Positions 27,384 to 36,530 are shown, counted from the first letter of the stretch. The stretch is 64,000 nt of DNA from CAVSQX01 sp963730225 (GCA_963730225.1 CAVSQX010000002.1:1-64000), one strand, 5' to 3'. Made by a program: numbers and translations. The notes: generated from the letters alone by a model not told the origin.

Positions 27384-27416
27384 CAATCGGCAATTGGCAA
27401 TCGGCAATCGGCAATC
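27384..27416. repeat. Heptanucleotide tandem repeat GGCAATY, copy 4
   Basis: Four tandem GGCAATY heptamers lie between the four-helix-bundle remnant and the 2-hydroxyacid dehydrogenase gene. Nearly identical in sequence to copy 5 at 28412. Confidence 0.8.
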
Positions 27417-27420
27417 AACA

Positions 27421-28380
27421 TTAAAACTTATTCGCCTGAATATAGTCCTTCTCGCCCGTGAGGAAATTAACAAGGTTCATCACGGCCCGCATCGCCTGCC
27501 GCTCCACGCTCTCAAACGTCCTGCTGCCAATGTGCGGCGTGACGATGATGTTGTCGATCTCGCGGAATGGATGGTCCGGCGGCGGCGGCTCCTTGTCCAG
27601 AACGTCGGTGGCGTATCCGCCCAAGTGCCCGGCTCGGCACGCTTCGGCAATGTCGCTCTCCACGACCAATCCGCCGCGCGCGGTGTTGATCAGATACGCT
27701 CCCTTCTTCATCTTTGCCAGCAGATCCCTGTTGAACAATCCGCGATTGGCATCGTCGAGATTCATGTGCAGTGAAACCACGTCGGCGTTTTTGATTGCAT
27801 CCAGAACCGTCATCGCGCGCGGAACGTTGTACTGTTTTGCGAACGCATCGTCCCAGTACAGGTCGTACCCGATCGATTTCATCTCGAACGCTGCCGCCCG
27901 CTTGATGACCTCTTTGCCAACTCGTCCCACGCCCAACACCGCGATGGTTTTGCCGGCCAGTTCGTTGCCGGTGATGCGCTTCCATCCGCCGCTTTTGGTC
28001 GAGCGCAGATGCGGCCAGAAATGCTTCGCCAGGCAGATCATCAACCCGAAGCAATGCTCCGCCACCGTCGTGTGATTCACGCCCGGCGTAAAGAGCACGG
28101 GAATCTTTTTGCTCGTCGCATATTTCACATCGATCGAATCCAGACCGATGCCGTATTTGGCGATCACCCGCAGGCGCGGCAACGCGGCGTCGATCACTTT
28201 CGCCGTGATGATGTCGTCCCCGTTGAGCAGCCCGTCGAAACCGGTTTTCACCAGATCGAGCATCTGCGCCTCCGCCAACGGCCCGCGGGCCGTGGCGATT
28301 TCAAATCCGGATTTTTTCAACGCCTCATGATGCGGCCCCGGCGTGTCCTGAAAACTCGTCGTCGTCAACAAAATTCGCAT
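27421..28380 (-). CDS. D-2-hydroxyacid dehydrogenase (phosphoglycerate dehydrogenase-like)
   Basis: A 319-residue NAD-dependent dehydrogenase. The cofactor site is TIAVLGVGRVGKEVIKRA; the catalytic Arg lies in LINTARGGLVVE, Glu in DVLDKEPPPPDHP and His in IIVTPHIGS. The ACT regulatory domain of classical SerA is missing, so a role with a sugar-derived hydroxyacid is as likely as serine synthesis. It is downstream of KDG kinase and tagaturonate epimerase on the same strand, which favours a role in sugar-acid metabolism. Start ATG 28380. Confidence 0.85.
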   Translation of the reverse strand: MRILLTTTSFQDTPGPHHEALKKSGFEIATARGPLAEAQMLDLVKTGFDGLLNGDDIITAKVIDAALPRLRVIAKYGIGLDSIDVKYATSKKIPVLFTPGVNHTTVAEHCFGLMICLAKHFWPHLRSTKSGGWKRITGNELAGKTIAVLGVGRVGKEVIKRAAAFEMKSIGYDLYWDDAFAKQYNVPRAMTVLDAIKNADVVSLHMNLDDANRGLFNRDLLAKMKKGAYLINTARGGLVVESDIAEACRAGHLGGYATDVLDKEPPPPDHPFREIDNIIVTPHIGSRTFESVERQAMRAVMNLVNFLTGEKDYIQANKF

Positions 28381-28411
28381 GAGAATAAATCCATAGAATC
28401 CGCCCCTCTTT

Positions 28412-28444
28412 CAATCGGCAATTGGCAATCGGCAATCGGCAATT
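28412..28444. repeat. Heptanucleotide tandem repeat GGCAATY, copy 5
   Basis: Tandem GGCAATY heptamers between the KDG kinase stop (28448) and the dehydrogenase start (28380). The position, exactly in a gene junction, matches copies 3 and 4. Confidence 0.8.
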
Positions 28445-28447
28445 GAA

Positions 28448-29530
28448 TTATCGCTTAATCCTCGCCGATCCTCCCTTGAACACATGCATCAATTCTTCCA
28501 GATCAATCTGGCTCGTATCGCCACGGGTGGTTTGCAGCAGCGCGCCGTGCGCCGCTCCCAAATCCACGCATTCCTGCGGCGTTTTGCCGTTCAAAAATCC
28601 GTAGGCAAAACCGCTCGAGAAACCATCGCCGCCGCCCACGCGGTCTTCGATTTCAAGATTATCAAAACGCCGGCTCTCGTAGAATTTCCCGTCGACGTAC
28701 AGAATCGCCGACCAGTTATTCACCAGCCCCGACTTCACTTCCCGCAGCGTCGTGCCGACGACTTTCACATTCGGATACGCCTTGACGACTTTCTCGACCA
28801 TCTTCTTGTAGGCCGAGGTGTCGAGCGCGGAAAGATTTTCATCGACGCCTTCGACTTCGAAGCCGAGCACCTTCTGAAAATCCTCCTCGTTGCCGATGAG
28901 GCAATCCAGGTGCGGCACCAGTTCCTTGGTCACCTGCTGCGCCTTTTGGCTGCTCCAGAGTTTGGAGCGGAAATTCAGATCGTAACTGACGATGGTCCCG
29001 GCGGATTTGGCGGCGAGAATCGCTTCCTTGCACACCGCCGCCGTGCCATCGGAAAGGGCCGTAAAAATCCCGCCGGTGTGCATCCAGCGTGCGCCCTGTT
29101 CCTTGAACAGCTTGTTGAAATCGATCATGCCCGGCTTGAGATTCATCGCCGCCGAGTGCCCGCGGTCGTACATCGTCACGCTGGCCCGCACACCGGTGCC
29201 GACTTCGGTGAAATTCAGCCCGATGCGATCGGCTTTTCCGACGCCGTCGTACTTGGCGATCGCCACGTGGCTCACATCCATCCCCACGCTGCGGGCGTGA
29301 TTCAGAATGATCCGACCGACGGGATTATCCACCAGCCGGCTGGCGAAGCCGGTGCGAAGTCCGAGCCGCGCCAGTGCGTAGGCGACGTTGTATTCCCCGC
29401 CGCCGGCCCAGACCTCCAGCGTGTTGGCGAATTCGATTCGGCCGTGCCCCGGCGGCGAAAGGCGAATCATGCACTCGCCCAGCGAAACAAGGTCGAGCTT
29501 CACATCTTTGGCGTTACGAATGGTCAACAT
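28448..29530 (-). CDS. kdgK: 2-keto-3-deoxygluconate kinase (PfkB/ribokinase family)
   Basis: 360 residues. PfkB-family marks are LVSLGECMIRLSPPG at the N-terminus, EVWAGGGEYNVAYALARLG, and the ATP/anion-hole motif RVGGGDGFSSGFAYG containing the catalytic Asp. The SLGECMIRL opening is typical of KDG kinases, which phosphorylate 2-keto-3-deoxygluconate to KDPG in hexuronate degradation. It lies 31 bases downstream of the tagaturonate epimerase gene stop, supporting that pathway. No KDPG aldolase is in the window. Confidence 0.85.
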   Translation of the reverse strand: MLTIRNAKDVKLDLVSLGECMIRLSPPGHGRIEFANTLEVWAGGGEYNVAYALARLGLRTGFASRLVDNPVGRIILNHARSVGMDVSHVAIAKYDGVGKADRIGLNFTEVGTGVRASVTMYDRGHSAAMNLKPGMIDFNKLFKEQGARWMHTGGIFTALSDGTAAVCKEAILAAKSAGTIVSYDLNFRSKLWSSQKAQQVTKELVPHLDCLIGNEEDFQKVLGFEVEGVDENLSALDTSAYKKMVEKVVKAYPNVKVVGTTLREVKSGLVNNWSAILYVDGKFYESRRFDNLEIEDRVGGGDGFSSGFAYGFLNGKTPQECVDLGAAHGALLQTTRGDTSQIDLEELMHVFKGGSARIKR

Positions 29531-29561
29531 GGAAGTGAATTTCCCTTTCTCGTTTTTGAAA

Positions 29562-30833
29562 TTACATGCCCGCCTTCAGGGCATCCAAATGTTTCCCGAA
29601 ATGCTCGTCGAGAATCTGCGTGTAGAGCGGCTGATTCGCCGCCACCAGTTGCTTCACCGCCGGGCCGAGCTTGGCGTCGCACAGAACCGAACCGAACGTG
29701 CAGTGCACGATCTGCCGGCCGGGATCGGAGAGGCCCTTGCCTTTGGCAACATCGGGCCAGAGGCCCAAATACGCTTTTTCCAGGGCGCGATTGTCGGCGA
29801 TTTCCGCCGGGGCGGAACTCAGCGTCGCCGAGACGTGATAGGTGGCTTTGTCCGTGTCGTACCGGCTGCGCGAGAGAGCAATAATTTCCCGGAACAATTT
29901 CGGATCGACCCGCACTACCGTTCGCAGCGCTTCGAGATAACTGGTGCCGGCCGTCTTCACGTGAAACAATCCTTTGGTGGCCCGTGACAGCGGAGCGTAA
30001 ATCGAAAGTTTGTCCGATCCGCTGTGCAGGCTCAGCTTGTACGGGCCCAACTGTTTGGCGATGGCGGCGTGATCGGCCAACGATTTTTCTAGTCTTCCCA
30101 CGTCGCCTTTGTAATCCACGCCCTTTTCAAACTCCCCGATGAACCGCGGAGCCAGGCTGACCAGCTTCATCCCAGCGCTGAGGCACTGATCGGCGATGAT
30201 GTAATGCTCGGCCAGCGTGGTGGGCTTGGGCGTTTCATCGACGCTCAGTTCGATCTCGAACGGCTGATTTAGTTTCTTCGCCGTGCTCTCAATGTGCTTG
30301 GCCAGGGTCGCCGCCATGGCGATCGCTTTGCCGTATTTCACGGCCGCCCGCTGGCAAACTTCGGGGGTGAAATCGATGGTCGTGCCGCTGGCCAACTTGA
30401 TCTTTTTTCCCTGATATTTGTCGAGCCATTTGATCTCGGCCGCGATCGGCTTGAATTTTTCCGCGAGTTGATCGGCTGCGTAATCATCCGCGCCCGCATC
30501 GACTTGGCCCGATGGATCGATCGTGAAAAAAACGAATCCCGCCTCGGCGGTGCGCTCGACGTCGGTCGGCGTTTTTAGATGATCCGCATCCGCCCCCTGC
30601 ACGCCGGCGAATCCCGCCTTCTTCGCGCCGCCCAGCGCGTCGTCCATCACATTCTTTGGCGTGCGGTTCGTGCGCGTCATTTCCCGAATCGACTGCTGCG
30701 CGAAGATCGGAAGAATCCCCGCCCCGCAGCGTTTGAGAGCCGCCACGTGCCCCGGCGTCGCCAGCCCCAGCCGATCGCCGAATCCAAAGCTCGGCGCCAT
30801 TCCCAGCGTCGCGGGACGATTATCGCTGTTCAT
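29562..30833 (-). CDS. uxaE: Tagaturonate epimerase family protein (UxaE-like)
   Basis: About 423 residues resembling UxaE, which interconverts D-tagaturonate and D-fructuronate in galacturonate catabolism. Segments I recognise are MAPSFGFGDRLGLATPGH, GVQGADADHLKTP, FEIELSVDETPKPTT, and KLSLHSGSDKLSIYAPL with conserved His, Asp and Glu metal-ligand candidates. The ATG at 30833 has AAGAGA upstream; one at 30854 is also in frame. It begins the uxaE-kdgK-dehydrogenase series. Family identity is from memory of its motifs. Confidence 0.82.
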   Translation of the reverse strand: MNSDNRPATLGMAPSFGFGDRLGLATPGHVAALKRCGAGILPIFAQQSIREMTRTNRTPKNVMDDALGGAKKAGFAGVQGADADHLKTPTDVERTAEAGFVFFTIDPSGQVDAGADDYAADQLAEKFKPIAAEIKWLDKYQGKKIKLASGTTIDFTPEVCQRAAVKYGKAIAMAATLAKHIESTAKKLNQPFEIELSVDETPKPTTLAEHYIIADQCLSAGMKLVSLAPRFIGEFEKGVDYKGDVGRLEKSLADHAAIAKQLGPYKLSLHSGSDKLSIYAPLSRATKGLFHVKTAGTSYLEALRTVVRVDPKLFREIIALSRSRYDTDKATYHVSATLSSAPAEIADNRALEKAYLGLWPDVAKGKGLSDPGRQIVHCTFGSVLCDAKLGPAVKQLVAANQPLYTQILDEHFGKHLDALKAGM

Positions 30834-31588
30834 GTTCAAATCTCTTTCATTCAATCGATTGTCTATTTTGATCCAGCCGCCCCGGCAATCCTACAGCGCC
30901 GTTCGCCGCCGACAAGCCGTTTGCGGCCGGCGGGAAAATGCAACCGCCAAGCCGCCGAGAACACCCGAGACAGACGCCGAGGAACGCAAAAAATGCGTCG
31001 GAAAATGCAAAGGCGAGCCGCGTCGGTACCTCCTGGATATTGCGGCCATATCTCAATCTGAAATTTTTGGAGGCGAGATCGTGTCGAATTGCTGTTGCCC
31101 AATTATGACGCGCTTGCTATCAGCGTCGCGTATGTCTGTGAATCTAAATCTTGACGCCGAGTAAGCAGCGTTCAGCTTCGTTGCGCGACCAAGGGCCTCC
31201 TACTTGTCACTAAAGAATTCCTCCTCGGCTCGCCCATCCAGACTAAATCTCAATATCACCATGTGCTCTCCGGTGCTTTGCTGGCCGCCATTTTACAATT
31301 CGCGCATGGAAAAGCCGGATCTTGTGGAGCGGCCAATTCGGCCATGCGGGTCTGAGACCGCCACCCCAGCGTTCGCAAAATATCCGCGTTTGGATTCCGG
31401 CCCCTTAATGTTAACCGTTTTCGAGCCGATATCCTGAAATAATCCGTTCGTCAAAGATTGCATGATCAGGTTGTGCTATGCATGCAGCGCCTCATTGCTC
31501 AATGAGCCTGCACTTCAGGGGCTACGGGGATTGCTGTGCTTTCCCTGCCGCTTCCGCTTCGACCAGAATGGCGGGGAGGCCTATCTTC
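30834..31588. other. 755-bp intergenic region upstream of uxaE
   Basis: No gene is supported here. The short open frames lack ribosome-binding sites and coherent composition. A 10-base palindrome CAATCGATTG at 30852-30861 sits just upstream of uxaE and could be an operator. The base composition is lower in GC than the flanking genes, consistent with a degraded or acquired spacer. Confidence 0.4.
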
Positions 31589-32314
31589 ATGATCACCTCG
31601 AGTTTACTGGCAAGCTGGCTGCGTGGAACGCGCAGTTTTAGCAAACAGTGGCCGAAATTCAACCGTCGCGTGTCAACGAGCGAAAGGCTGCGACTCGCCG
31701 CGTGTCTCACAGGGGTCGGCGCGGGTGCGGCATTCGTTTTAAGGGCAACAGAAATCTCGGCTGTCGCTGCCGTTGCGGCGATCTTCATAGGCATATCCGC
31801 TTATATTGCAAATCGAATAGCCCAGCGAATTCGTTGTGAACCGCCTCCAGGGGAGCCGCGCCCTGACGGCCGCGCATTGAGTGCGAAACCTACAGTCGTC
31901 TTTGATTCCCACTGTATCTCGATAGGTGGGTCACAATTTGACCGCTATGCCGGTTATCCCCCTGACTGGAGGCAACGGCAGGAGTTTTGTCGTCGTAGGG
32001 ACGGCTGTCGCTGTCGAATCTGTGGGAGTTGTGACAGTCTGCACGTCCATCATGTCTGGCCCGTTTCATTCTCTGCGAATCACACGGCCCAAAATCTCAT
32101 TACGCTCTGCCGGCAATGCCATATGGGGCAAGACTACTGGGAGCACCGTCGTCTCGTCGCTGCAAACATCAGGGCAAACCAGAGGTATTCAGTCAGAGAT
32201 TACGTGCGTGGAGACGGCGTCCGCGTCAAAGGACATCGCCGAAGAAAGGGAAGGAGGGGAAAGTTCTGGAAAGGAATCAAACGTCAACGCTTACAGAATG
32301 GTGGGCAGCCATGA
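31589..32314 (+). CDS. Membrane-anchored HNH endonuclease-domain protein
   Basis: About 241 residues. Two hydrophobic helices near the N-terminus (LAACLTGVGAGAAFVL and AAVAAIFIGISAYIA) precede a cytoplasmic or exported HNH domain: paired cysteines CRICGSC, the core HVHHVWPVS, Asn in QNLITLCRQCH giving the second zinc pair, and a basic C-terminus. HNH domains cut or nick nucleic acid with one metal ion. GGGGAGG at 31573-31579 supports the ATG at 31589; the frame is open from 31478. The neighbours give no function. The membrane anchor on an HNH protein is unusual. Confidence 0.7.
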   Translation: MITSSLLASWLRGTRSFSKQWPKFNRRVSTSERLRLAACLTGVGAGAAFVLRATEISAVAAVAAIFIGISAYIANRIAQRIRCEPPPGEPRPDGRALSAKPTVVFDSHCISIGGSQFDRYAGYPPDWRQRQEFCRRRDGCRCRICGSCDSLHVHHVWPVSFSANHTAQNLITLCRQCHMGQDYWEHRRLVAANIRANQRYSVRDYVRGDGVRVKGHRRRKGRRGKFWKGIKRQRLQNGGQP

Positions 32315-32630
32315 GGTAACGACGCGGTACGAAAACAACCTGAGCAGCTCTGGTTTGGATCAACGACGGGCATAACGGTGGTGAGGGGCAAAATGAAGTT
32401 GACGCAAACTATTATCCCGAGATTCAGCCTGCGCAAGCCCGCGTTTAACGCTGGCGGGGATCCAAAGAGACTGGATGTTTGGGGGTTGTTGGCGGATCGT
32501 GAGAGCCGTGTTGTTGCTGAGGCGGGTTTCTGGTTCTGGACTGATTGCCGTCCGTGGGCATCCGGGCTGCGGTTGACCGGTTGCGTTGGCCGGAGATAAC
32601 TATCCTGTACCTCTTACCGAAGGATCATCA
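32315..32630. other. 316-bp spacer without recognisable gene
   Basis: Between the HNH gene and the following small gene I see only short frames without ribosome-binding sites. Nothing else stands out. Confidence 0.35.
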
Positions 32631-32819
32631 ATGGGACTGGTTCAGCCATCATCGGACACGGGTGCAACGGCCCTGGCGATCGCCTATGAAATCGTCACCA
32701 ACGCCGACGCCAATTACGGCTCTGGAGAAACGAGTGGCGAATTGGAAGTGAAGCGAGCGAACCAGATTGCGAAAGTCGCCAAGATTTTGCTCGCCGCGGT
32801 CAGCCCGAATCTCACTTGA
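32631..32819 (+). CDS. Small 62-residue hypothetical protein
   Basis: Starts at an ATG with AAGGA about 6 bases upstream, ends in TGA, and reads as a compact soluble peptide: MGLVQPSSDTGATALAIAY at the start and a helical KRANQIAKVAKILLAAV near the end. No family is recognised. The good ribosome-binding site and balanced composition support translation. Confidence 0.45.
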   Translation: MGLVQPSSDTGATALAIAYEIVTNADANYGSGETSGELEVKRANQIAKVAKILLAAVSPNLT

Positions 32820-32842
32820 TCCGATCCGAGCCAAGGTAAAAA

Positions 32843-33067
32843 TCACTGGCGAACCAAGAGCGAATACACGCCGTCATTATCTGCGACAATATTTCGGTTG
32901 ATCAGATTCCGCAGCGCGGATTTGGCGGCCGCGGAGAGGTCGCCTTTCATCTCTTTGTACGGAGCCTGAGCTCTGCGAATCGCGACGATGAGCGACAGCA
33001 GGCGAATTTCTCCCTGGGCGAGCCGATCCAATATGAGCTGGTCGATTGATGGGGCAACGGTCAACAT
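32843..33067 (-). CDS. Small 74-residue winged-helix-like hypothetical protein
   Basis: The peptide is mostly helical and its C-terminal half (KSALRNLINRNIVADNDGVY) has the helix-turn-strand pattern of a winged helix, hinting at DNA binding. It is convergent with the small gene ending at 32819. No family is recognised and the start is uncertain. Confidence 0.45.
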   Translation of the reverse strand: MLTVAPSIDQLILDRLAQGEIRLLSLIVAIRRAQAPYKEMKGDLSAAAKSALRNLINRNIVADNDGVYSLLVRQ

Positions 33068-33189
33068 CGGAGCATCATAGCAGAAAACGCGGCCGGCCGC
33101 TGATCCGTGCCCGCCGAGGGTTCACTTTCGCCGCATTGATTCGGCGGGCCACCGCGGTTTGCGGGGGATTTTTCTTTTATCGATTGCTT

Positions 33190-35520
33190 CTACTTTGCCA
33201 GCGAAAGCGTGATGGGCGAGGCGGAATTGGTCCATTCGAGCAGAAAACCATCGGCGTTTTCGCGCAGCAGTTCGCCGTTTTTGATGCCGCGTTGGACGCG
33301 ATCGCGCAGCAGGATGCGAACGGCGGTGGCGTGGCCATCGCTGGTGAGGGTGATCTGCTCGCCGTGGCGGCGGCAGGCGAAGCGGGCGACAGCGGAGTTG
33401 TCGCACGTCGCAAGGCGCAGGGAGAGATCAGCGCCGTCGGAGATTTGGAAAAGGGCGAGGGTCAATTCGTCGGCGAGTTGCCAGCGCGGCTGCTGCTCGT
33501 CGCTGCCCAGGGGGATGATTGAATTGGGGCGAACGAGCAGGGGCAGGTGGAAGAAATCCATTTCCTCGCGCTGCCATTGTCCGCCGGCGATCGTCTTGCC
33601 GCTGTCGAAGCGAGTCCATTGGCCCTCGGGCAGAAAATATTCGGCGATATTGTCGTGGCGGAAAATCGGGGCGACCAGCAGCGCGGGGCCGAGCATGTAT
33701 TGGCGGTCGAGATACCGGCACGCGGGATTGCTGGGGAATTCCAGCATCATGGTGCGCATCACGGGCCAGCCGTGCTCGGCGGCGTCGTGAGCCAGCGAGA
33801 AAAGATACGGAAACAGCCGGTTTTTCAGCTTGGCGAAATGGCGCATCACATCGACGGATTCTTCGTCGAACAACCAGGGAACGCGGTAGGAGTTGTCGCC
33901 GTGCAGGCGGCTGTGGGTGCTGAGCAATCCCAGCGCGATCCAGCGTTTGTACAGGGCGGGGTTTGGTTTGCCGGTGAAACCGCCGATGTCGTGGCTCCAG
34001 AATGCGGGGCCGCTGGAGCAGAAACTCAGGCCGCCGCGAAGATCTTCGGCCATCGATTCAAACGTCGCTTCGCAATCGCCGCCCCAGTGGACCGGGAATT
34101 TCTGGCTGCCGATGGAAGCGGAGCGCGCGAAAACCACGGCGTTGTGTTTGCCGTGATATTCTTCGAGCAATTCGAACACCGCCTGGTTGTAGAGATAGGC
34201 GTAATGATTGTGCATCAGCTGCGGGTCGGAGCCGTCGTGATAGATCACGTCGGTGGGAATGAACTCGCCGAAATCGGTTTTGAAGCAGTCGACTCCCATC
34301 TCCAGCAGCTTGCGGAGATATCCGCAGTACCACTGGGCGGCGGCGGGGTTGGTGAAATCGACCAGGCCCATGCCGGGTTGCCAGGCGTCGCGCTGGAAGA
34401 CGCTGCCGTCGGGGCGCTTGAGCAGAAATCCTTTTTCCGCTCCCTCGGCGAACAGCCGCGAGAGCTGCGAGATGTAGGGATTGATCCACACGCAGATTCT
34501 CAGCCCGCGCGATTTGAGGCGCTGGAGCATTCCCTGCGGATCGGGGAATGCGGCCGGGTCCCACTGGAAATCGCACCAGTGGCGTTGGCGCATCCAGAAG
34601 CAATCGAAGTGAAAAACTTTGAGCGGGATGCCGCGCTGGCTCATGCCGTCGATGAATTCGTTGACGGTTTTTTCGTCGTATTTGGTGGTGAAGGATGTGC
34701 TGAGCCAAAGCCCGAACGACCAGGCGGGGGGAATCGCGGGTCGGCCGGAGAGGCGCGTGTATTTCTCCAGCACGTCTTTCGGATCGGGGCCGTAGAAAAG
34801 GTAGTAATCGAGCTCTTCGCCTTGGGCGCTGAATTGCACTTGGGAGACGCGCTCGGTGCCGATTTCCAGATCGACTTTGCCGGTGCTGTTGATCAGCACG
34901 CCGTAACCGGCGCTGGAGAGATAGAAGGGGATGTTTTTGTACGCCAGATCGCTGGAAGTTCCTCCATCTTCGTTCCAGATGGAGATGCTCTGGCCGTTTT
35001 TCACGAGTGGGCCGAAGCGTTCGCCCAGGCCGTAGATGCACTCGCCGACGCCCATTTGCAGGCGTTGCATGATGAAGTTACCGCGGCCGGGAACTTCGAT
35101 GCGGCCCAGGCTGTTTTTCGCGCCGCCGGTGACCGGCGTTTTGCCGTCGCCCAGAAAGCTCATTTCCCACGGCGTTTTGGCGAATTTCAGTTCGAGTCGG
35201 CCGCTGGTGAAGTGGAGGTGATCGGATTTGTCCTCGACTTTTACGTTGTCGGCCGAGAGATGGTAATCCAGCGGCGGCTGAACCTTTCCGTGCGGATTTC
35301 CCTGGTGATGGCGAATCTGCACTCGAACCACATCCGCCATCGGCGAGGTAACGGTGAGTTCCAGCACGACGCCTTCAAATTTATCCGCGCCTTCGTCGCC
35401 GAGCCGATCCAGCGCGGAAAGGTGCAGGATATCTTTTTCGATGCGATATTCGGTGATGCGTTGGGCGCAGGCGGGATTCACGCCTTTCTCCCACAACCAG
35501 ACGCCGTGGCTGAACTTCAT
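33190..35520 (-). CDS. yicI: GH31 alpha-xylosidase, YicI type
   Basis: About 776 residues, colinear with E. coli YicI. Shared segments are GLGERFGPLVKNGQSI, NEDGGTSSDLAYKNIPFY, RPAIPPAWSFGLWLSTSF, the nucleophile region GVDCFKTDFGEFIPTDV, KFPVHWGGDCEATFESMA with the acid/base Asp, and FWSHDIGGF. It removes alpha-1,6-xylose from xyloglucan oligosaccharides (isoprimeverose type) and has no signal peptide, so it is cytoplasmic. The ATG at 35520 (MKFSHGVW) matches the YicI start. With the second GH31 and two GH74 genes it suggests xyloglucan use. Confidence 0.93.
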   Translation of the reverse strand: MKFSHGVWLWEKGVNPACAQRITEYRIEKDILHLSALDRLGDEGADKFEGVVLELTVTSPMADVVRVQIRHHQGNPHGKVQPPLDYHLSADNVKVEDKSDHLHFTSGRLELKFAKTPWEMSFLGDGKTPVTGGAKNSLGRIEVPGRGNFIMQRLQMGVGECIYGLGERFGPLVKNGQSISIWNEDGGTSSDLAYKNIPFYLSSAGYGVLINSTGKVDLEIGTERVSQVQFSAQGEELDYYLFYGPDPKDVLEKYTRLSGRPAIPPAWSFGLWLSTSFTTKYDEKTVNEFIDGMSQRGIPLKVFHFDCFWMRQRHWCDFQWDPAAFPDPQGMLQRLKSRGLRICVWINPYISQLSRLFAEGAEKGFLLKRPDGSVFQRDAWQPGMGLVDFTNPAAAQWYCGYLRKLLEMGVDCFKTDFGEFIPTDVIYHDGSDPQLMHNHYAYLYNQAVFELLEEYHGKHNAVVFARSASIGSQKFPVHWGGDCEATFESMAEDLRGGLSFCSSGPAFWSHDIGGFTGKPNPALYKRWIALGLLSTHSRLHGDNSYRVPWLFDEESVDVMRHFAKLKNRLFPYLFSLAHDAAEHGWPVMRTMMLEFPSNPACRYLDRQYMLGPALLVAPIFRHDNIAEYFLPEGQWTRFDSGKTIAGGQWQREEMDFFHLPLLVRPNSIIPLGSDEQQPRWQLADELTLALFQISDGADLSLRLATCDNSAVARFACRRHGEQITLTSDGHATAVRILLRDRVQRGIKNGELLRENADGFLLEWTNSASPITLSLAK

Positions 35521-35575
35521 AAAAAACTCGCTCTTCGGCCGCATGATCGCAGGAACGGAAGATCAGTCAAACGCG

Positions 35576-35614
35576 CAACAAAACAGGCAGGTGCACTTTC
35601 GCGCGCCTGCCTGT
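35576..35614 (-). terminator. Rho-independent terminator downstream of the PEP-CTERM gene
   Basis: The 9-base arms ACAGGCAGG and CCTGCCTGT (35583-35591, 35606-35614), read on the minus strand, are followed by TTTTGTTG. The hairpin lies 32 bases past the stop of the gene at 35646, separating it from the alpha-xylosidase gene. Confidence 0.65.
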
Positions 35615-35645
35615 CTCTCTGATTCGACACCCACGCAACCGAAAC

Positions 35646-36311
35646 TCAAACCGTTCGGCGACGCCGGCCCAGGAGCCCGAGGGCAGCCAATCCCAGCACC
35701 GACATCGAAGCGGGTTCGGGAACCGCAAGTGATGCACGCAGATTATCGACGTAGAACGTCGCGGGACCGGTACTCGATCCACCGCCAATCTGGAAATTGA
35801 GCGACGTGGGAGTGGAAAGATTCGCCGCATACGTGGCTGTTAGGGATGCCGGGATGGTCCAGGTCAGAGTTGATTCAGACCCAATAGTGGGAGATTCGGG
35901 ATAGGTATAGCCGTCGACCGAGGTGTAGCCGCCTGCGCCGTTGGTTGCCAGATCCCACTGCATATAACCAAATGCTTCGGGCTGTGTGTAAACATCAATG
36001 CTGATGGTTTGACCGGGGATGGCAAGCAGTTGGGTGATCGCCGTGCTGGCCGAGCCACCCATCAGGCCCTGATAATTGGGCGCCGTATTGGATGGACTTG
36101 TTATTGCCATGCTATAGGTTCCGTTGGTAACCCCCAGGGTGGTGCTGTAGCCGCTGATTGCATAATCACCCTGAAAGGTTCCCCAGCCTTCTGAAGAGTT
36201 CTCCCAGGAATCAATCAGTACGCTTCCCTGTGCGCGGATTACGCCAAAGGCACCAACGAGCATGGCGGCGATCGACAGAATCGCCGAAAACCTTCGTGAA
36301 TAACTCAGCAT
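35646..36311 (-). CDS. PEP-CTERM exported protein with a putative carbohydrate-binding-like domain
   Basis: About 221 residues: signal peptide (RFSAILSIAAMLVGAFGVIRA), a single beta-sandwich-like domain beginning SVLIDSWENSSEGWGTFQG, and a PEP-CTERM tail (VPEPASMSVLGLAALGLLGRRRR). The domain, with DWE/W-rich start and FYVDNLRA end, resembles family-4-9 type carbohydrate-binding folds, an inference. The same domain forms the N-terminus of the broken gene at 50269. The ATG at 36311 is chosen because the signal begins there. It is divergent from the GH74 gene with a LacI-type site between. Confidence 0.82.
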   Translation of the reverse strand: MLSYSRRFSAILSIAAMLVGAFGVIRAQGSVLIDSWENSSEGWGTFQGDYAISGYSTTLGVTNGTYSMAITSPSNTAPNYQGLMGGSASTAITQLLAIPGQTISIDVYTQPEAFGYMQWDLATNGAGGYTSVDGYTYPESPTIGSESTLTWTIPASLTATYAANLSTPTSLNFQIGGGSSTGPATFYVDNLRASLAVPEPASMSVLGLAALGLLGRRRRTV

Positions 36312-36380
36312 TTCCCGCTCCGTTTCTGGACTTGGTCCGTTTCTCGCCCACACATCATCAAATCGCCTGAAACCCCTGCG

Positions 36381-36392
36381 GCAAGCGATTGC
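36381..36392. promoter_or_regulatory. Candidate LacI-family operator
   Basis: GCAAGCGATTGC, one mismatch from the palindrome GCAARCGYTTGC, in the 219-base divergent region between the PEP-CTERM gene and the GH74 gene. Prediction from sequence resemblance to the other sites in this window. Confidence 0.5.
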
Positions 36393-36530
36393 TGACTTCC
36401 TGCAATTTATCGAGCTCAAACCCAAAGTCAACAAAAATTCGACTTTTCAGACCGTTTTGATTGACCGGCCGCGCAGTATATTTGCGTTCTCCGAACGACG
36501 GCGTTATGAACAAATTCCTCGGATCAGGCG

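Noticed and set aside
25141..28444. CRISPR-like array
   Set aside because: The heptamers are direct tandem repeats without unique spacers, and no cas genes are present.
31204..31437. 77-codon frame in the spacer upstream of the HNH gene
   Set aside because: No ribosome-binding site, odd composition and no similarity to known folds.
33547..35622. 691-codon open frame antisense to the alpha-xylosidase gene
   Set aside because: It lacks any family motif and mirrors the codon structure of the clear YicI homologue. Long antisense frames are expected in GC-rich genes.
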